42,439 nucleotides of DNA, taken from contig CABHPA010000027.1 of assembly GCA_902168245.1 (NCBI GenBank), forward strand, positions 1-42,439, written 5' to 3'. The DNA is from Candidatus Melainabacteria bacterium. Its GTDB lineage: Bacteria > Cyanobacteriota > Vampirovibrionia > Vampirovibrionales > Vampirovibrionaceae. A model generated the notes under the pieces. That model worked only from the letters and a program-made list of their open reading frames with translations. It did no database searches and was not told where the DNA came from. Position numbers and translations under genes: made by a program. Of this stretch, positions 16,349-25,488 are shown piece after piece (the stretch's first letter is position 1; the number at the start of each line of letters is the position of its first letter).

Positions 16349-16699
16349 TTACTGCCTTGGTCGGATATCCACATTGACTCTGTCTACCTCATCACATTTA
16401 TAAGCTATAGCACTAACACTTACATCGTTATACTGATTCGTATGTACCGTTTCGATCATTAAGTAATCAGCGCCAATGCCTGCGGCTTTTTTTCTAGCTT
16501 TCTCTATAGCGACATTTTGATTCCATGACAGCGGCGTTGAAATAAAGCCCAGCTCCTCATACCTACACTTTGGCTTTTCTTTAAACAGAATCTTGACTGC
16601 TAAGGGAGCAACGGAAGGATATTCCTTACCCGTCATAGTGACGTTGGTTGCACACCCTACAACTACAAAAATGGTCAATACAATTACGAGCTTACGCAT
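16349..16699 (-). CDS. Small lipoprotein
   Basis: 116 aa. A short signal peptide (MRKLVIVLTIFVVVGC) ends in a lipobox with Cys16, so it is lipid-anchored after export, probably to the outer or inner membrane. The mature part has the pattern CRYEELGFISTPLSW...AIEKARKKAAGIGADYLMIETV and a later Cys (YKCDEV), which resembles RcsF/DUF4156-type small lipoproteins with a disulphide. AAAGGGG before the ATG supports the start. It heads the minus-strand run of small envelope proteins leading to the hydrolase operon, and is divergent from the XRE regulator across a 98-bp intergenic region. Confidence 0.7.
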   Translation of the reverse strand: MRKLVIVLTIFVVVGCATNVTMTGKEYPSVAPLAVKILFKEKPKCRYEELGFISTPLSWNQNVAIEKARKKAAGIGADYLMIETVHTNQYNDVSVSAIAYKCDEVDRVNVDIRPRQ

Positions 16700-16753
16700 A
16701 ACACCCCTTTAACCCTAGATTTGTATAAACGTTTCATCCCCTAATTGCGGGAT

Positions 16754-16780
16754 GTGATACCGTAGTTTATAGCTTATCAC
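16754..16780. promoter_or_regulatory. Inverted repeat upstream of the XRE regulator, possible operator
   Basis: GTGATA at 16754-16759 and TATCAC at 16775-16780 form a 6-bp dyad in the short region between the divergent lipoprotein and XRE genes, ending 18 bases before the XRE start. A self-regulating operator for the XRE protein is a natural guess; no more than position and symmetry support it. Confidence 0.4.
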
Positions 16781-16797
16781 GAGGGCAACATGACGGG

Positions 16798-17040
16798 GTG
16801 CCAACCCCATCAAAATATAGTCGTGATCCAGTTCTGATCTCTTTAGGCAAAGCTATTCGCAAACGCCGTAAAGAGCTGAACCTCAGTCAAGAGCAACTCG
16901 CAGAATCAGCTCAATTAGATAGAAGCTATCTAGGCCAAGTAGAACGCGGGGAAAACAGCATCGCTCTGCATCCTTTGACTAGGATTGCAAAAGCAATGGA
17001 TTTGTCACTAGCTCAATTGTTCTTGGAAGCCGGTCTCTAA
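16798..17040 (+). CDS. XRE-family helix-turn-helix regulator
   Basis: 80 aa, a single HTH_3 domain: LGKAIRKRRKELNLSQEQLAESAQLDRSYLGQVERGENSIAL, then IAKAMDLSLAQLF. The size and layout equal those of restriction-modification controller (C) proteins, which bind their own promoter as dimers. The GTG start is used; the ATG 8 bases earlier is in another frame with an early stop. It faces away from the lipoprotein/ABC-3C genes and is followed by 513 bp without genes and then the Mrr-like nuclease on the same strand. It may control the divergent defence genes, the nuclease or both. Confidence 0.85.
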   Translation: MPTPSKYSRDPVLISLGKAIRKRRKELNLSQEQLAESAQLDRSYLGQVERGENSIALHPLTRIAKAMDLSLAQLFLEAGL

Positions 17041-17553
17041 CACGTGAAACCGTAGATAGTTCATACGTTGATACGCACTAGCTATAAGAGTCTATATACG
17101 TATCAAGACTGCCATTATTATGGCAAGCAAACGCTCCTAGAACCCGCATGAATACTAGAGCTATCATGAACATCTTGATCCAAACCCCTTGCAATCTGCT
17201 TCTCCCTATTTAGAAAATATGAGGGAAAAGGCATAGAGCCGCTTACGGTCTCTATGTCTTCCCTGCGTTCAGAAATAATCAGTAGATAAAAGGTATTTAG
17301 AGTGTGAGGGTGTCCTATCCTTTCTTTCAGAAAGCGTAGGTGTCATTTACTTCTAAATATAATCACAGTCTTTCTAAGGGAGACGTCCGGAAACCCGCAC
17401 GGATACTGGCTTCTTAAAGATATTTGGTCCACCTAGTAGACCATGTTGAAATCAACCGTAAAGAACAGGATAGTTCGAATATTGCATCCATACTATTTAC
17501 GTGCCAGCATGCTGCGCATATCTATCTATTGAATTTTATAAGCACCGCCATTT
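17041..17553. other. AT-rich noncoding stretch with several hairpins
   Basis: No gene is supported in 513 bp. Dyads seen: TTGATACG / CGTATCAA (17068-17075 and 17099-17106); a long stem at 17223-17263 pairing GGGAA/TTCCC, CATAGAG/CTCTATG and CCG/CGG around a CTTA loop; CCTA-CTTTC / GAAAG-TAGG (about 17309-17337); TGGTC / GACCA near 17427-17445. None has a proper T-run. It may hold a small RNA, operators or an island replication/excision site. Confidence 0.5.
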
Positions 17554-18279
17554 ATGCCAATTTTTGACCGCCAACCTACTGACTGGAACGATCTTCAAAA
17601 TCTAGTTGGGCAGTTATTTAATGAATTGGGATGTGAAGTAGAAGTTGGGAAGAAAGTAAAACTGGTTCGAGGAGCAAAAGAAATTGATGTCTACGTAGTA
17701 GATCAAACTTTCCAGCCGCAATCCGTCTATTTATGTGAATGCAAACTATGGAGTAACCCTATACCCCAAGAAGTAGTTCACTCCTTTCGGACTGTATTGG
17801 CAGACTTCGGGGCACACAGAGGATATATTATTTCCAAGGCAGGCTTCCAAGCAGGGGCGTGGGAAGCTGCAAAAAACACAAACATTGATCTAGTCACGTA
17901 TGAGGAATTACAAGATATTTTTTTTGCACGCTGGCGGCAATCAATGGGTATGCGCTACGAGCCATATGCAGATGCAATGTTTCCGTATTGGGACCCAACG
18001 GGAGGAAAACCAGTTCCAGCAATTTGGGGACATGAACAGCAAATGGCGCTTCGCCTATTGAACTCTGCTTATCATCCATTCTGTTTATTAGGCCCACTTA
18101 TGGCAGCGCAGAAGTACGAAGTAGCACTTCCAATGACGCTTCCAGCACTCAACCACGAGGCTAGTCAATGTGGTGTCATCAAAATAGAAACCTATCGACA
18201 ATTCTATGACTTCGTTGAAAAATACAAAGAACAAGCTTTACGACATTACAAAGAGTTGTTTAAAGACGAGCCAAAATAA
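17554..18279 (+). CDS. Mrr-like restriction endonuclease (PD-(D/E)XK)
   Basis: 241 aa. The N-terminal 120 residues match the Mrr_cat/restriction-endonuclease-like fold: DLQNLVGQLFNELGCEVEV helix, AKEIDVYVVD (Asp45), YLCECKLW with Glu62-x-Lys64, IPQEVVHSF, and the following strand GYIISKAGFQ. D-x16-ExK fits the catalytic triad. The C-terminal half (from about 125) is unrecognised and rich in aromatic residues (MRYEPYADAMFPYWDP), perhaps a target-recognition domain. There is no methyltransferase in the island, so it could be a type IV-like enzyme against modified DNA or a nicking/repair nuclease. Convergent with the helicase-like gene, 40 bp apart. Confidence 0.8.
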   Translation: MPIFDRQPTDWNDLQNLVGQLFNELGCEVEVGKKVKLVRGAKEIDVYVVDQTFQPQSVYLCECKLWSNPIPQEVVHSFRTVLADFGAHRGYIISKAGFQAGAWEAAKNTNIDLVTYEELQDIFFARWRQSMGMRYEPYADAMFPYWDPTGGKPVPAIWGHEQQMALRLLNSAYHPFCLLGPLMAAQKYEVALPMTLPALNHEASQCGVIKIETYRQFYDFVEKYKEQALRHYKELFKDEPK

Positions 18280-18319
18280 GTACTTCCGCAGCAATCATAA
18301 GTTTGAGAGATGAAACCTT

Positions 18320-19642
18320 TTAGGATTGAAGCCAACTCTTAAAGAGCTTATCCATCCTTGGGCTAACGATATGGAGTTTAACTTTTGGCCCGTTAGGAAT
18401 ACGTATAGCCGTTCTAAAGAACCACTGAATCATTTCGGCAAGAGCAAAATTATCGTCGCTAACAATCCCACCATTTTCTTGTAGATACGTTTTTATAGCC
18501 GGATGGGGATAACGGTTATAGGCATGTATTGCTGCGGTCTTACCAGCGTAATCATTTGTAGCTCGCGATCCTTTATGTAAGTAACACCTTTCAGGGCTAA
18601 AGCTTTTTACTTTGATTACCTTCGGGCGGTTCTTGATCCATCTATCACCAGCCTTTCCTGCAATAGCGCTTGGAAGGGTATAGATTAAATCCTCGGCGTT
18701 GACAGCCATACTTCGTGCAACTCCTCGAATATGATTCCCTAGCTTCGTGATAGCGCCTGACTGTGCACTCCCATACCAACTAGTACTAAACATACTGCTG
18801 CTGTACTTCTGTCTGAGGTCATCTACGGGCATCTTTAACGCACGATGCAGCTTCTCGGTTGGCCCTTCTGCATCATAAAATTCAATCCTCTCATACAAGG
18901 CTTTCTTTAATAAACGTTCATCACGCAACTCCATCCCATCAAACGTAAAGGGTTTTTGACCAATTCCTTTCACCTTCAAAAATGCCTGAAGAACACTCCC
19001 TTCAAATAAATACGTGGCAACAATCACTCTCTTAGCCGACTGAATCAACTCGACAGGAATTTGAGTATTAAAGAACGTACCACCCTTATTTGTATAAAGT
19101 CCTCCATCTTCTGCCAGCTTTCTGACAGCAGAGAATGCTGATCCTGTAACCCCCCAAGCATCATCACACCAGACTACCTTGCCGTCAGCTTCAGTCGTAA
19201 TGACGCTCTCTTTGAATAGAAGCTTCTTATCCCCGTCCGCCAAGATAGAACTCTCTAATGGCTCAATCATCCCAAGCTCCTCATCAACAATGATGATGTA
19301 GCCATATCTCCATACAGAATCCTGCCCCGCCTTTCCCATTCCCTGAAAAAGCGCATGGGTGCAAATGACGTTCTGTCTAGACTCCAGCAAATGCAAAAGA
19401 TGATCCCCCTTAGTTCTAAAACCTGCTCCCGTAGGCTCATGGAACTCTACTCCAGACTCCCCAAACTTCGCTAACTCCTCTGCTGGCCTTGATGAGACTT
19501 CGCTCAGCATAGGGGTAACGTATAAAAAACATTCATGCGGATTACTCGCTATAAATTTGAATAAGTTATAGCTCTTTCCTGTTCCGCACATCGCATCAAG
19601 AAGCTCAATCTCCTTGATACGTTTAGGTGACGCATTAAGCAT
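18320..19642 (-). CDS. P-loop helicase-like protein of mobile-element type
   Basis: 440 aa. SF2-helicase-like motifs: LLDAMCGTGKSYNL (Walker A, about 14-27), FLYVTPMLSEV (motif Ia), VICTHALF, IIIVDEELG (Walker B DEE, about 117-124), VIVATYLFEGSVL, and a C-terminal AEMIQWFFRTAIRIPNGPKVKLHIVSP that resembles the last motif region of phage/plasmid helicase-like proteins. Some helicase motifs are hard to place, so helicase activity is not certain. It lies directly downstream of the integrase but is separated by a terminator. It may serve island replication or maintenance, or act with the convergent Mrr-like nuclease. Confidence 0.65.
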   Translation of the reverse strand: MLNASPKRIKEIELLDAMCGTGKSYNLFKFIASNPHECFLYVTPMLSEVSSRPAEELAKFGESGVEFHEPTGAGFRTKGDHLLHLLESRQNVICTHALFQGMGKAGQDSVWRYGYIIIVDEELGMIEPLESSILADGDKKLLFKESVITTEADGKVVWCDDAWGVTGSAFSAVRKLAEDGGLYTNKGGTFFNTQIPVELIQSAKRVIVATYLFEGSVLQAFLKVKGIGQKPFTFDGMELRDERLLKKALYERIEFYDAEGPTEKLHRALKMPVDDLRQKYSSSMFSTSWYGSAQSGAITKLGNHIRGVARSMAVNAEDLIYTLPSAIAGKAGDRWIKNRPKVIKVKSFSPERCYLHKGSRATNDYAGKTAAIHAYNRYPHPAIKTYLQENGGIVSDDNFALAEMIQWFFRTAIRIPNGPKVKLHIVSPRMDKLFKSWLQS

Positions 19643-19693
19643 ATGTATTAGGTTTTCCTTTATTTACGCCCCTGACTCGGAACCTAAATGAAT

Positions 19694-19728
19694 AAAAAAA
19701 GCACCCGTCCCTGTATGGGATAGGTGCT
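19694..19728 (-). terminator. Terminator of the integrase gene
   Basis: Stem AGCACC / GGTGCT with an inner CCC/GGG pairing and a run of seven T on the minus strand, located 83 bases after the integrase stop and before the helicase-like gene start. Confidence 0.85.
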
Positions 19729-19810
19729 CTACTAGAATCACTTTAAGATTCGTAATACCTAATATCGAGAAAGAAACCAATTCTCGACAAACATTTTCAA
19801 AATTCTTTTA

Positions 19811-20776
19811 TCAGCCTAAACGTAACGCCAATTCTTCAGCTCTCAGATGGGTATATCTTTGAAGCATTTGGAGGCTTCTATGACCAGAGATTGACGCGAC
19901 CTCCATTACGTTTAGACGCTTCTCAAACAGCCTAGAGACTGCCTCGTGCCTCAAATCATGGAATCGCAATCCAGATATTCCCGCTCTCTTTGCTGCCCTT
20001 CTAAAGACATCCGTAATGACATACGAGCTTCTGAGCTGAAATACGTTTAACCCATCCTTATCCAAAGCGTTCAGTATTTCTATTGCTTTTGAAGACAACG
20101 GAACAATTCTCTTATCCCCGTTCTTGGTATCTGGCAGAACTGCTATCCGCTTGATTAAATTAATGTTTTCCCATTTAAGGGAAGCTATCTCCCCTGCTCT
20201 CATAGCAGTCTCAATCGCCAAAAGGATTAAAGGGCCCATATACGTCCCCTTGGTTTCATTAAGTAATGCCTCTAACTCTCGCCCCTCAAGGCGTCTATCC
20301 CGCCCTTTTGAAGGTGCAGGTCTCTTTATATCTGCCACGGGGTTGACTAGATTGCTGTAGCCCCACTCATGCTTAGCATGCTTAAACACTGCTGAAAGTA
20401 GTGATAACTCTATCCGTATCGTGGAGTTTGCCTTTCCCTCGGCCAGTCTTTGGTCCCGATATCTAGCGATATCTACAGGCTTGATGGAGTATGCGTCACG
20501 TTTCGCAAGAGCGTGGCTTAACCATGCCCGAAGTCTAGGAAGCTCTTGCGAATACCCTTTCTTGGTTGGAGATACTTGTGCCTGATAACGCTCAAGAAAG
20601 CATCCCAGCTCGACTTTATCTCTTCCCAGCGCCTCTCCTCGTTCTATCTTTAGTTCAATGGTTCTTGCCCATGTCTGGGCATCCTTGAGAAGGGAAAAGC
20701 TTTTACAAACAGTAGGAATGCCTTTTTTGCAGATACGTACTTGCCACTTATTTCCACGTTTATTAATGGACGCCAT
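19811..20776 (-). CDS. int: Tyrosine integrase of the island
   Basis: 321 aa. The N-terminal arm-binding/SAM-like region (about 1-155) contains ASINKRGNKWQVRICKKG, which resembles the AP2-like arm domain. The catalytic domain has Arg193 (TAMRAGEIASLKW), Lys218 (DTKNGDKRIVPL), His273-x-x-Arg276 (RFHDLRHEAV), His299 (ISGHRS) and Tyr308 (LQRYTHL), so all key residues are present. The ATG at 20776 has AAGGAGAG upstream and is preferred to the longer frame. It sits about 95 bp from the intact tRNA attachment site, the standard arrangement for tRNA-targeting integrases. No excisionase gene was recognised; the XRE-like protein or a missed small frame could supply that role. Confidence 0.93.
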   Translation of the reverse strand: MASINKRGNKWQVRICKKGIPTVCKSFSLLKDAQTWARTIELKIERGEALGRDKVELGCFLERYQAQVSPTKKGYSQELPRLRAWLSHALAKRDAYSIKPVDIARYRDQRLAEGKANSTIRIELSLLSAVFKHAKHEWGYSNLVNPVADIKRPAPSKGRDRRLEGRELEALLNETKGTYMGPLILLAIETAMRAGEIASLKWENINLIKRIAVLPDTKNGDKRIVPLSSKAIEILNALDKDGLNVFQLRSSYVITDVFRRAAKRAGISGLRFHDLRHEAVSRLFEKRLNVMEVASISGHRSLQMLQRYTHLRAEELALRLG

Positions 20777-20816
20777 AAACCTCTCCTTGAGCGCACGTTG
20801 AGCAGGAGAGAAAGGC

Positions 20817-20854
20817 AAAAGAAAAGGGGCAGATGAAAAATCATCTAACCCCTT
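20817..20854 (-). terminator. Island-supplied terminator for the reconstituted tRNA
   Basis: On the minus strand, AAGGGG-(TT)-AGATGA, TTTT loop, TCATCT-(G)-CCCCTT, followed by TTTTCTTTT. It lies 19 bases past the tRNA 3' end and before the integrase start, so it replaces the terminator displaced to 11751-11785 and shields integrase from tRNA transcription. Confidence 0.8.
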
Positions 20855-20872
20855 GATATCACTGCAAAATAC

Positions 20873-20951
<79 letters not shown>

Positions 20952-20969
20952 AATAACTTGATGAGAGGC

Positions 20970-23453
20970 TTAGTTGCCTTCGAGGAAGCTCTTCAGCTTG
21001 TCGGAACGCGATGGGTGACGCAGCTTGCGCAGTGCCTTCGCTTCGATCTGACGAATACGTTCACGTGTGACGTCGAACTGCTTGCCGACTTCTTCCAGCG
21101 TGTGATCGGTCGACATCTCGATACCGAAACGCATGCGCAACACTTTCGCTTCGCGTGGCGTCAACGAATCCAAAACATCCTTCACGACACCGCGCATCGA
21201 TGCATGCAACGCAGCATCCGATGGTGCGAGCGTGTTGTTGTCTTCGATGAAGTCGCCCAGATGAGAATCGTCGTCGTCGCCGATCGGTGTTTCCATCGAA
21301 ATCGGTTCTTTCGCGATCTTCATGATCTTGCGGATTTTGTCTTCCGGCATTTCCATCTTGATCGCCAGCGTTGCTGGATCAGGCTCGGCACCGGTTTCCT
21401 GCAAGATTTGACGCGAGATGCGGTTCATCTTGTTGATCGTTTCGATCATGTGCACAGGAATACGGATGGTGCGCGCCTGATCGGCGATCGAACGGGTGAT
21501 GGCCTGACGAATCCACCAGGTTGCATACGTCGAGAATTTGAAACCGCGACGATATTCGAACTTGTCGACTGCCTTCATCAAACCGATGTTGCCTTCCTGG
21601 ATCAGATCGAGGAATTGCAGGCCGCGGTTCGTGTATTTTTTCGCGATCGAAATCACCAGACGCAAGTTCGCTTCGGTCATTTCGCGCTTGGCTTTACGGG
21701 CCTTCATCTCGCCAGCAGCCATCTTCTTGTTGATGGCGCGCAGGTCGGGCAGCGGCAACACGACGCGAGCCTGCAGGTCGATCAGCTTCTGTTGCAATTC
21801 CTTGATGGTAGGAACATTACGCGCCAGCACCACGCTGTATGGATGGTTACCGGACACTTCGCCGTCCACCCATGTCAGATTGGTTTCGTTACCCGGGAAG
21901 ACCTTGATGAAGTGATTGCGCGGCATGCCGCAGCGATTGACGGCGACGTCGAGAATCTGCTTCTCGATATGACGCACTTCATCAACCTGCCCCCGCAGCG
22001 TATCGCACAGTTTTTCGACGACTTTTGCGGTGAAGCGAATGCTGAGCAACTCGTTGGAAATGATTTCCTGCGCCTTGACATACGGCTTGGAGTTGTAGCC
22101 TTCCTTCTCGAACGCTTTGCGCATCTTGTCGAATTGCATGGCGATGTTGGCGAACTTGGCCAGCGATTCGCGCTTCAACTGTTCGATCTGTTCTGCGGTG
22201 AAGCCGGCAGCACCCGAAGCGGAAGGCGTTTCTTCTTCTTCCTCTTCTTCTTCCTCTTCTTCCTCTTCTTCTTCCTCGTCGGAAGCAGCAGGCGCAGGAG
22301 CGGCAATGACCGGTTCGGTTGCGTTCATGTCGACCAGGCCGTCAACGATTTCGTCGATCTTGATTTCGTCATTGGAAATCCTCTCCGCGGCCGCCATGAT
22401 TTCTGCAATCGTGGTCGGGCAGGCGGAAATTGCCTGGATCATGTCGCGCAAACCGTCTTCGATACGTTTTGCAATGTCGATCTCGCCTTCGCGGGTCAGC
22501 AGTTCGACCGAACCCATTTCACGCATGTACATGCGGACCGGATCGGTGGTGCGACCGAAATCGGAATCGACAGTGGACAGTGCCGCTTCGGCAGCCGCTT
22601 CGGCTTCGTCGTCGCTGGCGACGGTGGCAACGTTATCGGACAGCAGCAGCGTTTCAGCATCGGGGGCCTGTTCGTAGACAGCGATGCCCATGTCGTTGAA
22701 CGTACCGATGATGCCTTCGATCGCTTCCGGATCGATGATGTTTTCCGGCAGGTGATCGTTGATCTCTGCATAGGTCAGGAAGCCGCGTTCCTTGCCGAAC
22801 TTGATCAGCGTCTTCAGTTTCTGGCGGCGCGCCTCGAGTTCTTCTTCGCTGGCTTCGGTGTCGTTGGAGAAAGCGTCTTTCAACAGCGCTTTTTCCTTGG
22901 CCTTGCGATCCTTCGCCTTTGCCTTGTCGACGGCCTTCATCTCTGCACGCTCGACGGCGTTCAGTGCGGCGATCTCATCGTTCTCAGGCTGGAATTCCTT
23001 CGGCTTGCGACCGCGACGGCCGGGCACCTTGACGGACGGCAGGATGTAGCCGGACGTATCGATCGCGGCCAGCGTGGCGGCGTCCGTCGTCTGGCTGACG
23101 GTCGGCGTGATCATGACATTGACGCCAGGACGTGATTCGACTTTCGCCTCGACCTTGGCTGATTTGCTTGGTGCGGATTTGACTTCGGATTTCTTGTTTG
23201 TCACGGGGGCTTTCAATGGTGCTGACTTTGCTGCAACCTTGGTCGCGGTTTTGGCCGGAGCCTTTGCTGCAGTTTTTACTGCTGCGCTCTTGGTTGCGGG
23301 TGTTGCCGCTTTTTTACTGGGCGTGACAGCTTTTGCCTTGACTGCCGGTTTGGCAGGGGCCGCTTTTTTCACAACGGGTTTGGTCGACTTTGCCGCAACC
23401 GTTTTTTTGGCTGCGGTCGGGGTTTTCGCGGGTTTCTTCATTGCGTTCGCCAT
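20970..23453 (-). CDS. rpoD: RNA polymerase primary sigma factor RpoD (sigma-70)
   Basis: About 827 aa. It has region 1.1 and 1.2 features ([29 protein letters not shown]), region 2 ([45 protein letters not shown]), region 3, and region 4 with [15 protein letters not shown] and [15 protein letters not shown]. Two oddities: a Lys/Ala-rich N-terminal extension of about 110 residues like a histone H1 tail, and an uninterrupted run of about 16 glutamates in the non-conserved region (22230-22277). It is longer than E. coli RpoD (613 aa). ATG at 23453 or 23441 are both possible, neither with a clear ribosome site. It is last in the rpsU-yqeY-dnaG-rpoD cluster and has its own upstream promoter. Confidence 0.97.
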   Translation of the reverse strand: MANAMKKPAKTPTAAKKTVAAKSTKPVVKKAAPAKPAVKAKAVTPSKKAATPATKSAAVKTAAKAPAKTATKVAAKSAPLKAPVTNKKSEVKSAPSKSAKVEAKVESRPGVNVMITPTVSQTTDAATLAAIDTSGYILPSVKVPGRRGRKPKEFQPENDEIAALNAVERAEMKAVDKAKAKDRKAKEKALLKDAFSNDTEASEEELEARRQKLKTLIKFGKERGFLTYAEINDHLPENIIDPEAIEGIIGTFNDMGIAVYEQAPDAETLLLSDNVATVASDDEAEAAAEAALSTVDSDFGRTTDPVRMYMREMGSVELLTREGEIDIAKRIEDGLRDMIQAISACPTTIAEIMAAAERISNDEIKIDEIVDGLVDMNATEPVIAAPAPAASDEEEEEEEEEEEEEEEETPSASGAAGFTAEQIEQLKRESLAKFANIAMQFDKMRKAFEKEGYNSKPYVKAQEIISNELLSIRFTAKVVEKLCDTLRGQVDEVRHIEKQILDVAVNRCGMPRNHFIKVFPGNETNLTWVDGEVSGNHPYSVVLARNVPTIKELQQKLIDLQARVVLPLPDLRAINKKMAAGEMKARKAKREMTEANLRLVISIAKKYTNRGLQFLDLIQEGNIGLMKAVDKFEYRRGFKFSTYATWWIRQAITRSIADQARTIRIPVHMIETINKMNRISRQILQETGAEPDPATLAIKMEMPEDKIRKIMKIAKEPISMETPIGDDDDSHLGDFIEDNNTLAPSDAALHASMRGVVKDVLDSLTPREAKVLRMRFGIEMSTDHTLEEVGKQFDVTRERIRQIEAKALRKLRHPSRSDKLKSFLEGN

Positions 23454-23613
23454 TGGATCAACTACCAAGTGGGTTATGCTCCGGCGCATCCAGCATTCAG
23501 TCAGCTGTGCCCGACAAGCAGATTTTGCGCATTCAACTCCGGCTTCCGCCCGCGCAAGTTAACTGTTTTTTCTTCCGTCCCTCGTCTGTAAGACGTTGAA
23601 TCGAAAGCCTTTC

Positions 23614-23622
23614 ATTATAGCA
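23614..23622 (-). promoter_or_regulatory. Extended -10 promoter upstream of rpoD
   Basis: TGCTATAAT (extended -10, TGnTATAAT) on the minus strand, about 160 bases before the rpoD start. No good -35 box precedes it. Immediately upstream (23626-23641) is a GGGGG/CCCCC hairpin just after the dnaG stop. It probably gives rpoD its own transcription. Confidence 0.6.
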
Positions 23623-23657
23623 TATGGGGGCATCTTCCCCCTCTACACAAGAGCAAA

Positions 23658-25457
23658 TCAGTCGCGGCGGGCGATTTCTGCCTGTGCTTCGCGCCGCAAT
23701 TGTTCCTGTTGCATGCTCAGTTCGCGATAGCGCATCTGCACCTGCTCTCCAGCCAGACCGCCGGCTACCAGTCGGTCCAGCTCATCGCGCAACACCTTCA
23801 TCCTGCTCTGCCGAATGGCGCCGGCAAGTTCCAGCCGGGCTGCGTCGGGATTGGACTCCGGTTCTGCAGCAATTTCTGCAATTAACGGATCGAAATCCGA
23901 TCCGCTTGAGCGCAACAGTTCGGCCAGCGTTGCAAAGTTGGCATGTGCTCCCAGTTCCTGACCGATGCGCACCAGTTGCGACAGCATTTCGGCATTATCC
24001 GGAGCAACATGCAGCACGGCATCCATGGCCGTCTGGTCCAGCTCCATTGCCAGCGCCGGATGCGCAACCAGCAGGCGCATGATCTGGCGCTCCAGTCCGA
24101 CCGGCGCGGTACGCTTGCCGCGTGGCGGCGCGACGCGCGCTTTTGAAACCGGCTGCGCAAGTTCGAACAATGCTTCGATCTCCGCCGGCGTGCTTTCCGT
24201 GATCTGCGCCAGGCCGCGCACAATCTGCAAGCGCAGCGCCGACGGCGGCAATGCCTGCAGCATCGACTTTGCGTCGAATTGCGTACGTGCGCGCCCTTCC
24301 GGCGTATTCAAATCGTTGTCGCCAACGGCCTGATTCAACAGGAATTGCGACAGCGGCATCGCATCGTGTACCTCTTTTTCAAACGCTTCCGTTCCCCGTT
24401 CACGGATGTAACTGTCGGGATCGTGTTCGCTCGGCAGAAACAGGAACTTGATGACCTTGTTGTCGCCGGCATGCGGCAGACTGGCTTCCAGCGCCCTGCG
24501 GGCCGCACGTCGTCCGGCCGAATCGCCATCGAAACTGAAGATGACCTGATCGGTCTGGCGCAACAGCTTCTGCACGTGAATCGGCGTGCAGGCGGTACCC
24601 AACGTCGCCACTGCCTGCGGGAAACCCAGTTGCGCCAGCGCGACTACATCCATGTAGCCTTCCGTCACCAGCGCATAACCGGCTTCGCGAATTGCCTGAC
24701 GCGCCTCGAACAAGCCGTAAAGTTCGCTGCCTTTTTGAAATAGCGGCGTTTCCGGCGAATTCAAGTATTTCGGTTCGCCCGAATCCAGTACGCGTCCGCC
24801 GAATCCGATGACCTGCCCCTTCGTATTACGAATCGGGAACATGATGCGATCGCGAAAACGGTCGTAACGTTTGCGATTGGCGCCTTCTTCGTCAGTGCGA
24901 TCGATGACCAGGCCGGATTCGACCAGCGCGTCATCCTCGTATTCCGGGAACACCGCGCGCAAACCGTCCCAGCCGTCCGGCGCGTAACCCATGCCGAAAC
25001 GCGCGGCGATTTCACCTGTCAGGCCGCGACCGATCAGATACTGTTTTGCACGATCGGCATGACGCAATTGCTGGCGATAGTAATCGCAAGCACGCGTCAT
25101 CGCTTCCGACAACGCCATGCTCTTCGCCTGCTGTTCGGCGCGCTGCGCCGGCGGCAGACGATCTTCCGATTCCGGCACGATCATGCCGACGTTTTGTGCC
25201 AGATCCTTGACCGCTTCGACGAAACCCATGCCCGAATATTCGATCAGGAATCCGATCGCCGTGCCATGCGCGCCGCAACCAAAGCAGTGATAAAACTGTT
25301 TGGTCGGACTGACGGTAAAACTCGGAGATTTTTCGTTATGAAACGGGCACAGGCCCATGAAGTTCGCGCCGCCCTTCTTGAGCTGCACGTAACGCCCCAC
25401 CACGTCGACGATATCGACGCGGTTGAGCAGATCCTGGATGAACGACTGGGGAATCAC
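23658..25457 (-). CDS. dnaG: DNA primase DnaG
   Basis: 599 aa. The N-terminal CHC2 zinc domain has Cys37, His40, Cys58 and Cys61 (LCPFHNEKSPSF, YHCFGCGAHG). The central RNA polymerase/TOPRIM core has RDRIMFPIRNTKGQVIGFGGR, LVTEGYMDVVAL and FSFDGDSAGRRAA. The C-terminal part (from about 440) is the less conserved helicase-binding domain that contacts DnaB. It makes RNA primers at the replication fork. The start MIPQSFIQDLL matches the family. It is 31 bp downstream of yqeY and 204 bp upstream of rpoD, in the classical macromolecular synthesis arrangement. Confidence 0.97.
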   Translation of the reverse strand: MIPQSFIQDLLNRVDIVDVVGRYVQLKKGGANFMGLCPFHNEKSPSFTVSPTKQFYHCFGCGAHGTAIGFLIEYSGMGFVEAVKDLAQNVGMIVPESEDRLPPAQRAEQQAKSMALSEAMTRACDYYRQQLRHADRAKQYLIGRGLTGEIAARFGMGYAPDGWDGLRAVFPEYEDDALVESGLVIDRTDEEGANRKRYDRFRDRIMFPIRNTKGQVIGFGGRVLDSGEPKYLNSPETPLFQKGSELYGLFEARQAIREAGYALVTEGYMDVVALAQLGFPQAVATLGTACTPIHVQKLLRQTDQVIFSFDGDSAGRRAARRALEASLPHAGDNKVIKFLFLPSEHDPDSYIRERGTEAFEKEVHDAMPLSQFLLNQAVGDNDLNTPEGRARTQFDAKSMLQALPPSALRLQIVRGLAQITESTPAEIEALFELAQPVSKARVAPPRGKRTAPVGLERQIMRLLVAHPALAMELDQTAMDAVLHVAPDNAEMLSQLVRIGQELGAHANFATLAELLRSSGSDFDPLIAEIAAEPESNPDAARLELAGAIRQSRMKVLRDELDRLVAGGLAGEQVQMRYRELSMQQEQLRREAQAEIARRD

Positions 25458-25488
25458 GCCGGCACCGGGCAGCGGATCGAATGAACGA

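Noticed and set aside
20958..23135. Very long open frame on the plus strand opposite rpoD
   Set aside because: It is the antisense of a well-supported rpoD; its translation is a low-complexity Arg/His/Phe-rich product with no domain. It arises from codon bias.
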